Of a stretch of 64,000 nucleotides of DNA, positions 1 to 11,300 are shown one piece after another. The first letter of the stretch is position 1. Every line of letters starts with the position of its first letter. The notes under the pieces were generated by a model, which did no database searches, was not told the origin of the DNA, and saw nothing but the letters and a program-made list of their open reading frames with translations. Origin of the DNA: Cichorium intybus (lineage: Eukaryota > Streptophyta > Magnoliopsida > Asterales > Asteraceae); contig CM042011.1 of the NCBI GenBank assembly GCA_023525715.1, positions 4,545,566 through 4,609,565 on the forward strand. The letters run 5' to 3'. A program made the translations under genes and the position numbers.

Positions 1-1000
1 AAATCAACCAAGAAACCCACTTTACGCTAAATCAGAAAATAGAAAAGGAGAGAACATGGGAATGGAAGCAAGAGCAGGAAAAACAAAACTCGCACACCTT
101 CCCCCTCCTTCTCGATTCTTGAATGCGTGAACCCCAAACCGAGAGAGACAGCAGCGACTTAGACTGTGACTCCGAGCAGTTGAGCGACGAGAAGAAGCCG
201 CACAGCAGCAGCCGGCGGCAGCAAGAAAGAAGGCGAAGGAATCGGCGCCGGCGAGGGTTTTCCGGCAGAATTGGGAGCTCCGGCGATGGATCATTTTTCT
301 CCACCGGCGAAGGTTGTGATCCGAAGGCAACATCACTGATTTCATCTGCGATTCATGTTCACGTCGGGTTCACTATCGTCTCCGATTTATCAGTTTCGCG
401 TTTTCTTCTCCTTCACAGATGAACAACATCTCGCTTCGTAATCACCCCCGTTTCTTTTACGTTTTCTTCTCCGATTCTGTTGCAGAATCAATTGAATTGG
501 AATGATGAACTTGAGTTCTGAAAATGATAACCTGATTCGATTCAATGTGTGCGATGACAGATTAGAGATCCTGAGCGCAATCGATTGAAAGTCTTGATTA
601 ATGATGTTTCGAATTTGAAATTTGAAATCAAGATTAGAAGTTGAATTTGATTCAGTCGATTCAATAGATGTCGCTTCAGGATTAATTTCTTTGGTTGATG
701 TTGTTATTTCGGTTGACTGTTCTAGCAGGAATGACATTCAAATTAGGAACTAAACTCCGGTGAAGAAGCAGAAAGGTAAGAAGGACAACAATGTGCGTGC
801 TTTTCTTCGTGCTTGGTTAGGGCTACGTTAGATAATCATTTGCATCTGTGATTTCTTTCAAATCGCATCAATGACAAGACCTTAAGAGGCAAATATCGAT
901 CTACAAGAGATAGAGGGGGTAGCAGGGGGATGGGGGTGGGTTGTAATTTTTCTTTTTTTGTTTTTTAATAATTAAAATAAATAAAATAATTAAAGAAAAA
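1..1000. other. Unassigned GC-richer leader-like stretch
   Basis: No gene I can recognise. Positions 120-330 are rich in GA and CGG and look like a plant 5' leader or low-complexity exon. Short open frames run both ways (plus-strand ATG at 123, about 99 codons; minus strand 390-737) but show no known domain and no convincing splice sites. A run of four G-tracts lies at 913-940. Nothing else is supported. Confidence 0.3.
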
Positions 1001-1014
1001 TAAAAAAAGAAAAT

Positions 1015-1170
1015 ATAAAGGGTAATTTAGTATTTTTAGTGGCATTGAGACTCTTATTGAAAAAAAAAAAATCAAATCTTGAGGACCCATATAATGAAAA
1101 TCCAAAAGTAAGACTCTTATTGCAAGTTGTCTCAAACCACAGGGACTCTTATTGTAATTTACTCGTTTTT
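1015..1170. repeat. Short phrase repeat (ACTCTTATTG words)
   Basis: Three diverged copies of a word like GGGACTCTTATTGyaA recur within about 120 bp, separated by AT-rich spacers. It has the same style as the GGGACCATTTyTGTAATTT arrays further on. No coding potential. Confidence 0.5.
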
Positions 1171-1359
1171 TAAATATACCTACATAATTGGGTTTTCTTA
1201 AACCAAAACAAATGTTAGGGTTTTTTTTTAAATATACCTATATAGTTGATAGGTTTTTATGCGTTTAACCCAAAATTTTAATATGAAAAATAAAGAAAAT
1301 CTGTCATTGGCACGATTTAAATAAAAAAAACCCAATATACTAATAACCCTATATGCACC

Positions 1360-1900
1360 ATATAAAACCCTAAAACCCTAAAACACTTTCATTTTCATCG
1401 GCAGCCACATTGAGTCCTCTCCAAGAAAAATCAGGAAACACCACCAGAAGCTATACCGGCGGAGGTAGATCGCCGGAAACGTTCAACACCGGATCACACA
1501 CCACCGTAGCCACTCTCATCCCCCGTCTCTGTTTTGTACCACCGAAGGTAAACCACCACCATAGCCACTCTCGAACTCTCACTCTCTTGAACTGTATCTC
1601 TCTCTCTTTCTCTCTCTCCCTCTTTCTCTGTTTCCTGTTACATGAACAACACCACCGCCGACGGCGGGTTCTTTCTTATCCTCCCTTTTTCCCGATCTCA
1701 TTCTCTATGTCTCTGTAGCTCTCTCTCTCTCTCGAACTCTCTCTCCTTCTGTCTCTATCTCTCTGTTAACTGATCTACGCCACCGCCACCATCGACGGCG
1801 GTTTCTTTCTCCCACTCCGGTGCTTCTGTTCCTTTGCTTTTTTATCTCTTTGTTTGTGGTTTGTTGTGATGTGTTATTTTTTAAATGTAATACTAAAGAG
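1360..1900 (+). other. Leader-like segment with telo-box and CT microsatellite
   Basis: Two AAACCCTA telo-box words sit at about 1367-1385. They are followed by CT-rich DNA with (CT)n runs at 1590-1640 and 1705-1765 and two similar GACGGCGGttTCTTTCT words. This combination resembles a plant promoter and 5' UTR, but no gene body follows: 1860-2140 is AT-rich with no recognisable exon. It may be the remnant 5' end of a lost gene. Confidence 0.3.
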
Positions 1901-2145
1901 TAAATAAAATAAACACGATCAGAAAATCTAAAAAGACTGATTGTATCATAGAAAAATAAAATAGGCTGAATTTAACTAAAAAACTGTAAAAAAACTGGTA
2001 TTGACGAAAATTCTGTAACAAATATCATATTTATGAAAGAGAAGTGACAGTTTTTACCCGAATGCTGTATTTGTAAACAATATTTACCAAAATTTATATA
2101 CTTTATAATTGTAGTTATTTATGACACCATTTATATAATTTATAT

Positions 2146-2243
2146 ACCAACTAATGGATATAAGATTGGTGAGAGTTATTTACGACACCTACCAACTAAT
2201 GGATATAAGATGGGTGAGAGTTATTTACGACACCATTAACGTT
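2146..2243. repeat. Tandem duplication, about 49-bp unit x2
   Basis: The unit containing ACTAATGGATATAAGAT and GTGAGAGTTATTTACGACACC occurs twice head to tail with about one mismatch. It lies at the outer end of the left arm of the large inverted repeat. Confidence 0.7.
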
Positions 2244-2325
2244 CTCTTAATCTAAAGAATATCCATTAGTTACGGACTATTTTTGTAATTTTGTGAAACA
2301 CTAGAACAATTTCTGTAATTTTTTT

Positions 2326-3175
2326 AGAAGGAATTTCATATATACCTTTATTAATCGTCATAATATCATATTTGCACGACAAAAAATCAAAATATCATAT
2401 TTACCCTTTTTATTCTTTTAAAATATCAGATTTGCCCAAATATGTTTTTTTTTGTATTATTTAATAATTTATAATTATTTTTTCTAATTTAAAAACATTA
2501 AAACTAAAAATAGAAAATAATAAAATAAAATGAAAACCTAAATGGACATGTTGCCCTTAATTCACTTAGGTTCATAATCGTGACCCAGACAAATCGGTAA
2601 ATGGAAACATGAATTCTTCGAAAGAGATTTATATAACAAGGGTCTGTCATTGTTCGATGTGATAAAGTAGAACCTCTGCAATTACTCAAGAGATTAAAGA
2701 TGTTTTAAGGTTACAAGTCGGTGTATGAAGCCATGGACTAGTAAAAAGGTAAGAAAATTTTACTAATCTGGAGTTCCATTTGTTACTTAATTGTAGGTAA
2801 TATGCACATATTAGCCTTATAGTTGGATTAGTAGGTGATTCACTAATTTATTTGGCTAATCGGTAATTAATGGGCATATATATTTATATGTCGACGAGCA
2901 TTATCGTTATTAACAAAACATGAGATTAAGATAAAGGGCCTGTGTTTTAGAAGGAAAGGGCAATATGATCTATTTAGTTTTTTTTTTTTTTTTTTCAATT
3001 TTAATGTTTTCCAATTAGAAAAAATAATCATAAATTATTATAAATACAAAAAAAAACTTACTTGGGTAAATATGATATTATAAATAATTAAAAAGGGCGA
3101 ATATGATATTTAGATTTTAGATCGGACAAATATGATATTTTGACATTTAATAAGGACATATACGAAATTTCCAAT
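2326..3175. mobile_element. Non-autonomous MITE with long terminal inverted repeats
   Basis: The first and last roughly 190 bp are inverted copies: GGAATTTCATATATaCC at the left pairs with GGAAATTTCGTATATGtCC read from the right. Both arms repeat the phrase ATATCATATTTGnCC several times. The interior (2520-2980) has no transposase. The element lies inside the left arm between CAATTTCTGTAATTTT and ATTAGGCAGGGACG, which are contiguous in the right arm, so it inserted after the inverted duplication formed. A poly-T target hides the exact duplication. Long TIRs suggest a Mutator-like origin, not proven. Confidence 0.75.
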
Positions 3176-3179
3176 TTTT

Positions 3180-3765
3180 TTATTAGGCAGGGACGATTTA
3201 TATAATTTTGTGAAACACATAGACCATTTATATATTTTAGCTATAGTAAAGAGGCAATTTTTGTAATTTACAATATATTTGTGAAAGTCAAGGACCATTT
3301 CTGCAATTTTGCGAAACATAGGGACCATTTTGTGAAATTTAGTGGTATTTATGTTATTTTGTAAAAATAGCCTCTTTTCTATCTGCCCGGTATAGGGACG
3401 GCTTCAGTACATTTGCTTTTAGACGGCGACTATTTCTGTAATTTTGTGAAAAACAACTAATTCTATGAATTTGCTATTTGGAAGAGACCATTTATGTATA
3501 TTTATGAAACATAATAACTAATTATGTATCTATTCCATTAGGCAAGGACCATTTTTGTAATTTTGTGAAAAATAGGGACCATTTTTGTAGGCTCGCTATT
3601 AACACAGGGACCATTTCAGTAAAAAAAAGTATGCATAGGGACATTTTCTAAAAATTAAAGGGACCATTTTTTATTGTTTTTACATTGAGACTATTTTCGT
3701 AATTTTTCTATTAATTCAGGATATTTCTATAAGTTGTAGAGACCATTTTTGTGAAAAAAATTATG
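3180..3765. repeat. Degenerate phrase array GGGACCATTTyTGTAATTTyGTGAAA
   Basis: About twelve imperfect copies of a 25-40-nt phrase with core GGGACCATTT and TGTAATTTTGTGAAA, in one orientation. The reverse-complement array lies at 6095-6560 in the right arm. The left array carries about 240 bp more (around 3320-3560); both edges match CAAGGACCATTTyTGyAATTTTG, as expected from unequal exchange between copies. Confidence 0.75.
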
Positions 3766-4141
3766 GACAAGGATTGTTTGAGTAAATATCTCGACAATTG
3801 TAAGGGTATATAGAATGAAAAGACATTGAGTACTAAATGATATTTGTTTAATAGTCGGTGGGGTCATGTTGTCTACTACCGAAGAATCCCTCAAAACGAG
3901 TGGTGAAAAAACAGAAAAGAATAACAATTTGAGAGAGAGTGAAATTGAAAAATCTAACAAACGAGCGCGCGTGAAGGTGGTGCACCGAAATGAAATTCGT
4001 TTGAAAAGGATTTGGTGTGGTTCTCTCATAGTCTCCAAGCTCCAACCTCCGATTGTTTTTCAAATTTTTGCTTATACATTTCTCATAGTTTCCAATTCCA
4101 ACCTCCCATTCTTTTCCAGCTTTTCTCTTCTACGTTTTCAG

Positions 4142-4787
4142 ATGGCCATCGATGGAACTACAGCTTTCGCGGCTTTCTATCTGGTTTTTGTCGTTCCTAA
4201 CTACAAATTTCCAAGCAAGGATGCTGACCTCGATAATGTCAGCATCCTCATCAATGTGTGTGTGATCTTAGCGTTTTCAACGGTGGTCACGAAGTTTATG
4301 TCTAGTATCTTTGGGTTAACTGATTATCATAAGCATGTAATTGAGGAGGTCCATATGTTTTTTTATGGTGATTTGTAGTTTCTTAACAATATTAGCTCAT
4401 ATTATGAAATCGCGAAAGACAACTGGCGGCAGTTTCTTCTCGGAGGTGATGTGGGTAGGTATAAATAATTGGATGCTATTGTCAACAGCTTTGATCGTTA
4501 TCCTCCCCTTGTTATGGAAGCTATTATTTCAAGTTCGTATACCGGTTATGTTGACGAATGGGATGCAGAGCCTTAAACCGTGGATCGACAAACTCATTTG
4601 GGGAATCTGGAATGTGATAAAGACTCATCCTTTTTGGACTGCATTTTTTGTGATATCAGCTTTGTCATCGATACCCCTGTATATAATGAGCATGGAAGGG
4701 GATCAAACGACAAGGTTTTTTCTTGCTCTCGTCGCATTAGCGGTAATTTCTATGTTAGAAGAACCAATATGTTTGATCTACGGGTGA
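4142..4787 (+). pseudogene. Unknown multi-pass membrane protein, frameshifted (left arm copy)
   Basis: I do not recognise the family. From ATG 4142 the frame reads MAIDGTTAFAAFYLVFVV and runs about 78 codons. After VHMFFYG the coding signal moves to another frame (FFMVICSFLTILAHIMKS) at a T-run near 4360-4368 and stays open to a stop at 4785-4787, ending EEPICLIYG. The two frames together would give about 214 residues with four or five hydrophobic segments, near 6-20, 33-50, 76-90, 106-125 and 150-190. The minus-strand partner at 5160-5705 is about 92% identical. One frameshift in the T-run is enough to break it. No intron is evident. A captured or retained gene copy is the simplest reading. 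Confidence 0.6.
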
Positions 4788-5002
4788 TTGAAAGAATACG
4801 GGTTAGTTTTCTTCGTATTCTCGTGAAATTAGTCGTTGATTCCAGTTCGATCATGTTTACACTACTATATATATATGAGATAGTGATTATTAATTTGGTT
4901 TCGACGTAAAAACCATTTTAGAGTTAAAGGACTATGAAGAAGACAAACAGGTCATTTAACCACAAATTGGTAAAAACCATTTTAGAGTTAAATAACCTAT
5001 TT

Positions 5003-6560
5003 GTCTTCCTCGTAGTCCTTTAACTCTAAAATGGTTTTTACGTCGAAACCAAATTAATAATCACTATCTCATATATATAGCAGTGTAAACATAATCGAAC
5101 TGGAATCAACGACTAATTTCACGAGAATACGAAGAAAACTAACATGTATTCTTTCAATCACCCGTAGATCAAACGTATTGTTGCTTCTAACATACAAATT
5201 ACCGCCAAAGCGACGAGAGCAAGAAAAAACATTGTCGTTTGATCCTCTTCCATGCTCGTATATATTATATACAGGGGTATCGATGACGAAATTGATATCA
5301 CGAAAAATGCCGTCCAAAAAGGATGAGTCTATCACATTCCAGATTCCCCAAATGAGTTTGTCGATCCACACTTTAAGCCTCTGCATCCCATTCGTCAACA
5401 TCACCTCCGAGAAGAAACTGCCGCCGGTTGTCTCCCGCGATTTCATAACATGAGCTAATACCGTTAAGAAACTACAAATCACCATAAAAAACGTATGGAC
5501 CTTCTCAATTACATGCTTATGATAATCGGTTAACCCAAAGATACTAGACATAAACTTTGTAACCACCACTGAAAACGCTAAAATCACACACATTGATGAG
5601 GATGCTGACATAATCGAGGTCAGCATCCTTGCTTGGAAATTTATAGTTAGAAACGACAAAAATCAGATAGAACGCCGCGAAAGCTGCAGTTCCTTCGATT
5701 GCCATCGGAAAACGTAGAAGGGGAAACCTGAAAAAAGAATGGGAGGTTGGAATTGGAAACTATGAGAAATGTATAAACAAAAATCTGAAAAACAATCGGA
5801 GGTTGGAGCTTGGAGACTATGAGAGAACCACACCAAAATCCCTTTCAAACAAATTTCATTTCGGTGCACCACCTTCGCACGCGCTCGTTTGTTAGATTTT
5901 TCAATTTCACTCTCTCTCAAATTGTTATTCTTTTCTGTTTTTTTGACCACTCGCTTTGAGGGATTCTTCGATACAGACAACATGACCCCACCGACTATTA
6001 AACAAATATCATTTAGTACTCAATGTCTTTTCATTCTATATACACTTACAATTGTCGAGATATTTACTCAAACAATCATTGTCCATAATTTTTTTTGACA
6101 GAAATGGTCCCTACAACTTATAGAAATGATCATGAATTAATAGAAAAATTACGGAAATGGTCTCTATGTAAAACAATAAAAAATGGTTGCTTTAATTTTT
6201 AGAAAAGGTCCCTATGCAGACTTTTTTTATTGAAATGGTCCCTGTGTTAATAGCGAACCTACAAAAGTGGTCCCCATGTTTCATAAAATTACAGAAATAG
6301 TCATTGACTTTCACAAATATATTGTAAATTACAAAAATGGCATCTTTACTATAGCTAAAATATATAAATGGTCTATGTGTTTCACAAAATTATATAAATC
6401 GTCCCTGCCTAATAGAAAATTACAGAAATTGTTCCCATGTTTCACAAAATTACAGAAATGGTCGCTAACTAATGAATATTCTTTAGATTAATAGAGGATT
6501 TATAGAAATGGTCCCCGTGTAAGGGAATATTGTAGAAATGGTGTCAAGAATATTTTATTA
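5003..6560 (-). repeat. Right arm of large inverted duplication
   Basis: Inverted copy of the left arm, shorter because it lacks the MITE, about 240 bp of the phrase array and 99 bp inside the pseudogene. Both arms start from the same TTTAACTCTAAAATGGTTTT segment at the centre. An RNA crossing 3200-6550 could fold into a stem of well over 1 kb. Confidence 0.85.
5160..5705 (-). pseudogene. Unknown multi-pass membrane protein, decayed (right arm copy)
   Basis: Inverted copy of the gene at 4142-4787, starting at ATG 5705 (MAIEGTAAFAAF). Against the left copy it has a 2-nt loss in the GTGTGTGTGATCTT run (frameshift), an in-frame 99-nt deletion that removes one whole hydrophobic segment (left-copy 4452-4550, between ATG words), and a 2-nt loss near the GTGATAAAGACTC site. 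It does not share the left copy's frameshift at the T-run. Each copy is therefore broken differently and neither encodes a full product. Confidence 0.6.
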
Positions 6561-6561
6561 A

Positions 6562-6596
6562 TAAACTCGCCGCAACGCGCGGGCCATTCCACTAGT
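6562..6596 (+). other. Helitron-like 3' terminus
   Basis: A GC-rich imperfect hairpin (CCGCAACGCGCGG, four base pairs with a one-base bulge and an AAC loop) sits about a dozen bases before CTAG followed by T at 6592-6596. Helitron 3' ends have a short hairpin about 10-12 nt before CTRR and insert between A and T. No 5' TC terminus, Rep or helicase could be assigned, so the extent of the element is unknown. It may include the inverted duplication. Confidence 0.5.
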
Positions 6597-8438
6597 TCTT
6601 ATTTACAAACATCAAACTTCATTAATTTTTTCCATTTAAAATTTCGAATCAATTTAAAATATTTTTCTTTTAGCATTTTGAATTTACATTCTACAATAAA
6701 ATTTTTACAATATTTATCATTTTACATTTTTTTACAATTTTCATGTAAATATAATCGAACACAATATATTCATATTATGATAGGGTATATTTTAACAGGA
6801 ACACTTATATTTGAATATGAACTATTTATAAAAAATGTATTTCAATATAAACACGATACATTGTAAAATGAAAATGATATATTCTACAATGATTTAAAAA
6901 TATTCTAACATTACATGATAATTCTAATTTGAATTACAATAATGATCTTGTTTGAACGTTCTTAAGGATCCATCTTCAATTCCGAATCTTCTTGAATGCA
7001 TCATTTCATCACCACCACCATCATCATCAAAAATGTGGCTCTTCTTAAATATATAAACCTACAAGTTAAAATAGCAACCACATCGTCATTTTTAACCATA
7101 TCACTTTAAGGTATAGCATATACAAATTAAAAAAGAAGCAGAGATACATACTGTTCAATCTGAAGTCTACCCATGAACATAGAATTGAAGCGAACATAAA
7201 CCGAAAACCATAATCCTAATTACATAAGCAAACACGTGACCACAACATCTTTCCTTTTTTTAAATGAAAATGCACATCAACTTAGTATATTTTACAAAGA
7301 ATGCTGGTGAATGACATCTAATAGGACTTGTTAGATTAAGCATTTTAGATTTGCCAACATAGTTTCAATTTTTATGGCACTTTCTAACTTTCACACTCCA
7401 ATATTGCCGGTTTAATAAGTTTCAATCAAACTGTGAATACCTTAATAAGGTTTCATTTTAGTTGCTACATGCATTTGCTGATTCTTAATATACTCGATTG
7501 GCTTTAGAATTAGGAGTCCTGTGTATGAATTTGTTGATTAATGGTATACTCAAAATAGTCTTTATTTGCCACGTGTCATTCTATTGTGCAACCTCATTTT
7601 TATTTTCCCGCCTAACTCACACAACTACACAACTGGCATTCTATCGTTAATCCACGATTTGTTTTTTCGTTCAAGCTCTTTATTTGTTACCTATTCTTAT
7701 CTTGATATGAATCCCATCAGATCACAAACCATCTTCGCCCTTTACATCATATAACTTTGTTCATCTCCGCTTATCTTCTATGCTCTTCTCCTTTTACCAA
7801 ACGAACCCTAGATAACCACCGACACCATTAACGATGCCGCCTCTGTCAGCCGCCGATATGGTAAACCGTATAAATCTATATTGGAATCTTCACGCTTCCT
7901 TCCTTCTGCTCTGTAAACCCTAAACACCACCATCACAAATTTGGGTTAAACCTGCCGTCGTATGCCACCATCACACACAATGAAGATCCAATTTCAATTT
8001 CGTACTAACTGTCGTCGTATGCAAAATTTTCACCCATTTTCTTCTATCCCTCCACCTCTCCTTGAACCAGTTGTATGATTCTTTAAACCTTTTTCTTTTT
8101 GTATTTGATTTTTCGGTTCTTCATAGTTTCATTTTGCGATTTTGGACCACGTTGTAACCTTCGACTGGACAACCCATGTCTTGAAGCTTCGAAACCTCTT
8201 CAGAGCAAGCATTTGTAGAAATGCGACTGAGTTAATGCCTACAATCAAATTCAAAAGAGGATCGTGCTTAGTTTTTATCGAAACAAACTAAATTTGTCAA
8301 TTTCAATGCTTAACTGCAGTGAGGAAGCCAGAAAGAAGGCAACATGTGCGTTGATCGATCCCTCCAAAATTTATAATTAATAGAGGTATCTAAAACTTTT
8401 TGGATAAAATAATATGCAACAATTATCTGGGTAATTAT
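6597..8438. other. Intergenic, no gene supported
   Basis: AT-rich DNA without recognisable exons. A G-box-like GCCACGTGTC occurs at 7568-7577. At 7790-8080 there is a CCACCACC-rich, leader-like segment with CGAACCCTAG, possibly the remnant 5' end of a gene displaced by the copia insertion at 8439. No domain is seen in any frame. Confidence 0.4.
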
Positions 8439-9081
8439 TGTTGGTTATATGCCCATCGTTATAACAAGTTGGTAATATTACTATAAATAGTAGGGTCCTT
8501 TTGGGTTACACGCAAGAGACGATTTAGCTAAAAGAGATCGAAAATAAACTTGAGGGGTTAAGTTTATTAATATATCAAAGTAAAGATATATTAATTAGAA
8601 ACTTAATGGTTAAGTTTATTAATATACCAAAGTAAAGGTATATTAATTAGAAACTTAATAAGGATAAAGGACCAAAGTGAAATATCCACAAGGGAGGGGA
8701 TAAGGACGATGAGCACTATAAATACAACCCTAGATCTGAGTTGTATGAGCTGCCAAAACCCTAATTTTCGTCACCCTCCTCCCACCCCTTGGTATACGGC
8801 CGATTTCTTTCAAAACCCTAGGTATTACGTGCTAAAACTTCAAGCAAAGGTATATACTACATCAACGGGTGCTGGATCGTTGTCTTGGATACGATTACAT
8901 TAGAGGAGTTCTACTTTGGGCTCTCGTCATCCTAACAAGATCAGATCTGAGATCTAAAAGGTATTTCTTGAACCCTCTTAATTTTACAGTTACAAAAGTG
9001 TGCATGATTCTGTGATCCTGGTTGAATACGATTTTGATTTCTGTTTCCGCTGCGTTGTTTTTATGCTATCGTATTCCAACA
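8439..9081 (+). repeat. Copia-I 5' LTR
   Basis: 643 bp, TG...CA. A TATA element (ACTATAAATA) lies at 8711-8720, so R starts near 8740-8750. A direct duplication inside U3 repeats GTTAAGTTTATTAATATAyC and TATATTAATTAGAAACTTAA (8550-8660). Confidence 0.95.
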
Positions 9082-9082
9082 G

Positions 9083-9095
9083 TGGTATCAGAGCC
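9083..9095 (+). other. Copia-I primer binding site
   Basis: TGGTATCAGAGCC, one base after the LTR, complementary to the 3' end of initiator tRNA-Met as in most plant copia elements. Confidence 0.9.
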
Positions 9096-9174
9096 ACTTT
9101 ATCATGATTTTGTACTGTTTAGATTCGATTAGATCTGTTAAAAAATCGTTTTTTTTTCTTTGAATTATCGAATC

Positions 9175-9365
9175 TGTCGACGTCCGCGCCGCGGTCTTTG
9201 AATGGTCGCGTTGCGGTCTTCTATAAAGTTACGATCATTAGGGTTTTGCCGCGTCGCGTTTCCTAGTGTTCCGCGCCGCGTCGTTCTTGTCATGATCGGT
9301 TTCTTTTGATAACCGTGTCGCGTTTTCTCGTGATCCGCGTCGCGACGGTCGTGGCGATTTTCTGA
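9175..9365 (+). repeat. Cluster of CGCGyCGCG words in Copia-I leader
   Basis: Within about 190 bp of an otherwise AT-rich leader there are about seven CpG-dense near-palindromic words (CCGCGCCGCGG, CCGCGTCGCG, CGCGTCGCGA and similar), each followed by a T-rich tract. No reading frame explains them. The rest of the leader (9366-10560) has no gene. Confidence 0.6.
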
Positions 9366-10559
9366 AATCAGTTTTCTTGATATGTAAAATGGTGAATTTT
9401 AGTTTCGTATGATTGTTTAGATTAATCATTGACATAGAATGCTTGCATGCTCAATAGGATTAATAGCTAAACACAAAGTTTAAAATGCTTCAAAATTTAT
9501 GAATGATTGTTTAAATTAATTATTAACACTGCATCCTTGCGTGTTTAATAGAATTAATAGTTAAACATAATTTTCAAGAATACTTAAAATTTTAAATGAT
9601 ATATATATTAGAATTGTATCTATATGTATAACTTAAAATAAAAAACATTGGTCAGACCGTGACTAGGCTCACCTACTCTAAATGTGTAGAAGGTTGAAGG
9701 AGGTCTCTTTGATTCCTAATGAGGTCGGTTTTTAAACAGCATTCATTGCTTACCACCCTCACCGCCTGTCACATTTTATCGAGTGGAGTTACCGAAAGGG
9801 TTTGATAGAACAGTGTTTCAAGATAAAAGTATTACTGAAAATACACAGGTAAGAAAAATTGTTAAAAGTTAATAGAATTTTTCAAAAGTGAATTGGCATT
9901 TCAAACTGGTTTTAAAATGTTTAAATTGACCCTTTTGCCAATTAAAAGGTTAAAGTGTTTTAACAAGAATGATATATGTAAAACTAGATTGTTAAAAGTT
10001 GTTAACATGTTTTAAAATTATTGGCAATTGTAAGACGGATTTTAAAAGTTTAAGAGACCATTTTGCCAAAAAGAAAGTTAAAATGTTTTAACTTAACGAA
10101 ACGAAATCCCGTTTTATGAAAATGTGAATCTCATGCTACCCACAAAGAACCACACATTTAACCGGGCCCTTCCGGCGTGGGAAGTGCTATAGCCAACGCG
10201 TCGGATTGGACTCGGCCAAAATGATGTGATACTCGCGATAACTCATGAATCATGGGCCGGGTGTCACGTGGGTCTTCGTGGTCGATTTACCATCCAAACT
10301 CGTGATCCGCGGCATACCCGTCACGAGAGAGAGGATGAGCATGATGGGATTAAACATGCCATTGATCAGATTCAATGAATCCCAAAAGACCTAGAAGCTT
10401 CATAGAGATTGAAGTTGGCAAAAGAGTATTGCCTACCTAAATAACTTCTGGGGGTGACTACGGCATACCTCTTCACCACCAAAAGCGAAATATGGATTCT
10501 AGCCTTAAGTAAAATAATTTTATGGGTAATTAATTTATTAAGGGATAATCAAACTAAAC

Positions 10560-11300
10560 AAAACTCTATTTTAGATGTCAACTAAAGAAAGTTTGAAAGT
10601 TACAAGTTTTTTTTACTGCGTGGCTTCCTCAATCAAAGTAAGTTCAACAGCATAGATTATGCGTGTTGGTTCCAGAACTTGAGAAGAGTACTCAATGTCG
10701 AGGGAAAATTTTATATGATTGAGGAACAAGTTCCTATGGATTATCCAGCCAGATCCATTAGTGCTGAAATAGACGGTCAATCATCTTAGACGTCTAAATG
10801 ATTCGAATAAGGTTGCTCGTTTCATGTTAGACACTATGATTCCCGAGCTTCAAAGAAGGTTGTGGGGTCTTGGTGCTTTGACATGATTAACCGGCTTAAG
10901 GACATGATCCAAGAGCAGGTTAAATGGGAACGATTCGAAGTCATGAAAGCATTATTTGGATGTAGGCTGTTACTAGGATGGAGAGTCAATACCCATATGT
11001 TTAGCATAAGAGGGTACGTTGACCAAATGTGGAGGTTGGGATTTCCAACAAGTCAGGAGTTAGTCACGGACATTGTCCTTAACTCGCTGACTAGTTCTTA
11101 TGATTAGTTCATTATGGACTTCATTATATAGAACTTAAAAGGACCCTTCGAGAGATTACATAGCATGTTGAGGAAAGCAGAACTTTACATGGCTAGGGAA
11201 TCCAACACCACAGTTCCTAAAGGAGGTGTCAAAAGGAAAAGGACAAACCCTACCAAGGGAATGATTTTCCTAAAGAAACCTCAATACTGAAATCCTGAGG
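10560..11300 (+). pseudogene. Copia-I gag remnant
   Basis: Starts near ATG 10577. Reading across frames shows copia Gag landmarks: YACWFQNLRRVLNVEGK (about 10645-10695), EEQVPMDYPA, then a long open piece 10862-11107 with RGYVDQMWRLGFPTSQEL and DIVLNSLTSSYD, the conserved block before the chromodomain-less copia Gag C-terminus. Several in-frame stops and frameshifts (for example near 10788 and 11105) rule out a product. No CCHC knuckle is clearly left. Confidence 0.8.

Larger units (their letters stand above)
2150..4962 (+). repeat. Left arm of large inverted duplication
   Basis: Reverse-complementing 5003-6560 reproduces this arm at about 90% identity by eye: the membrane-protein pseudogene, its leader, the array of GGGACCATTTyTGTAATTT phrases (3180-3760) and the outer TTAATCTAAAGAATATyCATTAG segment (about 2249-2272). 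Two features are absent from the other arm: the MITE at 2326-3175 and about 240 bp near 3320-3560. The centre at about 4963-5002 is a short unpaired spacer. Confidence 0.85.

Noticed and set aside
390..737. 115-codon minus-strand frame
   Set aside because: Low-complexity Ser/Thr/Ile composition, no domain, no splice context and an overlapping frame on the other strand; not supported as a gene.
1360..1390. Telomere-like AAACCCTA repeats
   Set aside because: Only two units; a promoter telo-box word rather than an interstitial telomere.
1410..1718. 102-codon plus-strand frame
   Set aside because: Translation of CT-rich leader-like DNA (Ser/Leu/Phe runs).
5178..5453. 91-codon plus-strand frame in the right palindrome arm
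   Set aside because: Antisense shadow of the membrane-protein pseudogene.
8709..8903. 64-codon frame repeated at 15430-15624
   Set aside because: Lies inside the Copia-I LTRs; it is kept because the LTRs are duplicates, not because it codes.
9083..9095. tRNA-like TGGTATCAGAGCC words (also at 35999, 34949 and 61027)
   Set aside because: These are primer binding sites beside LTRs; no cloverleaf surrounds them, so they are not tRNA genes.
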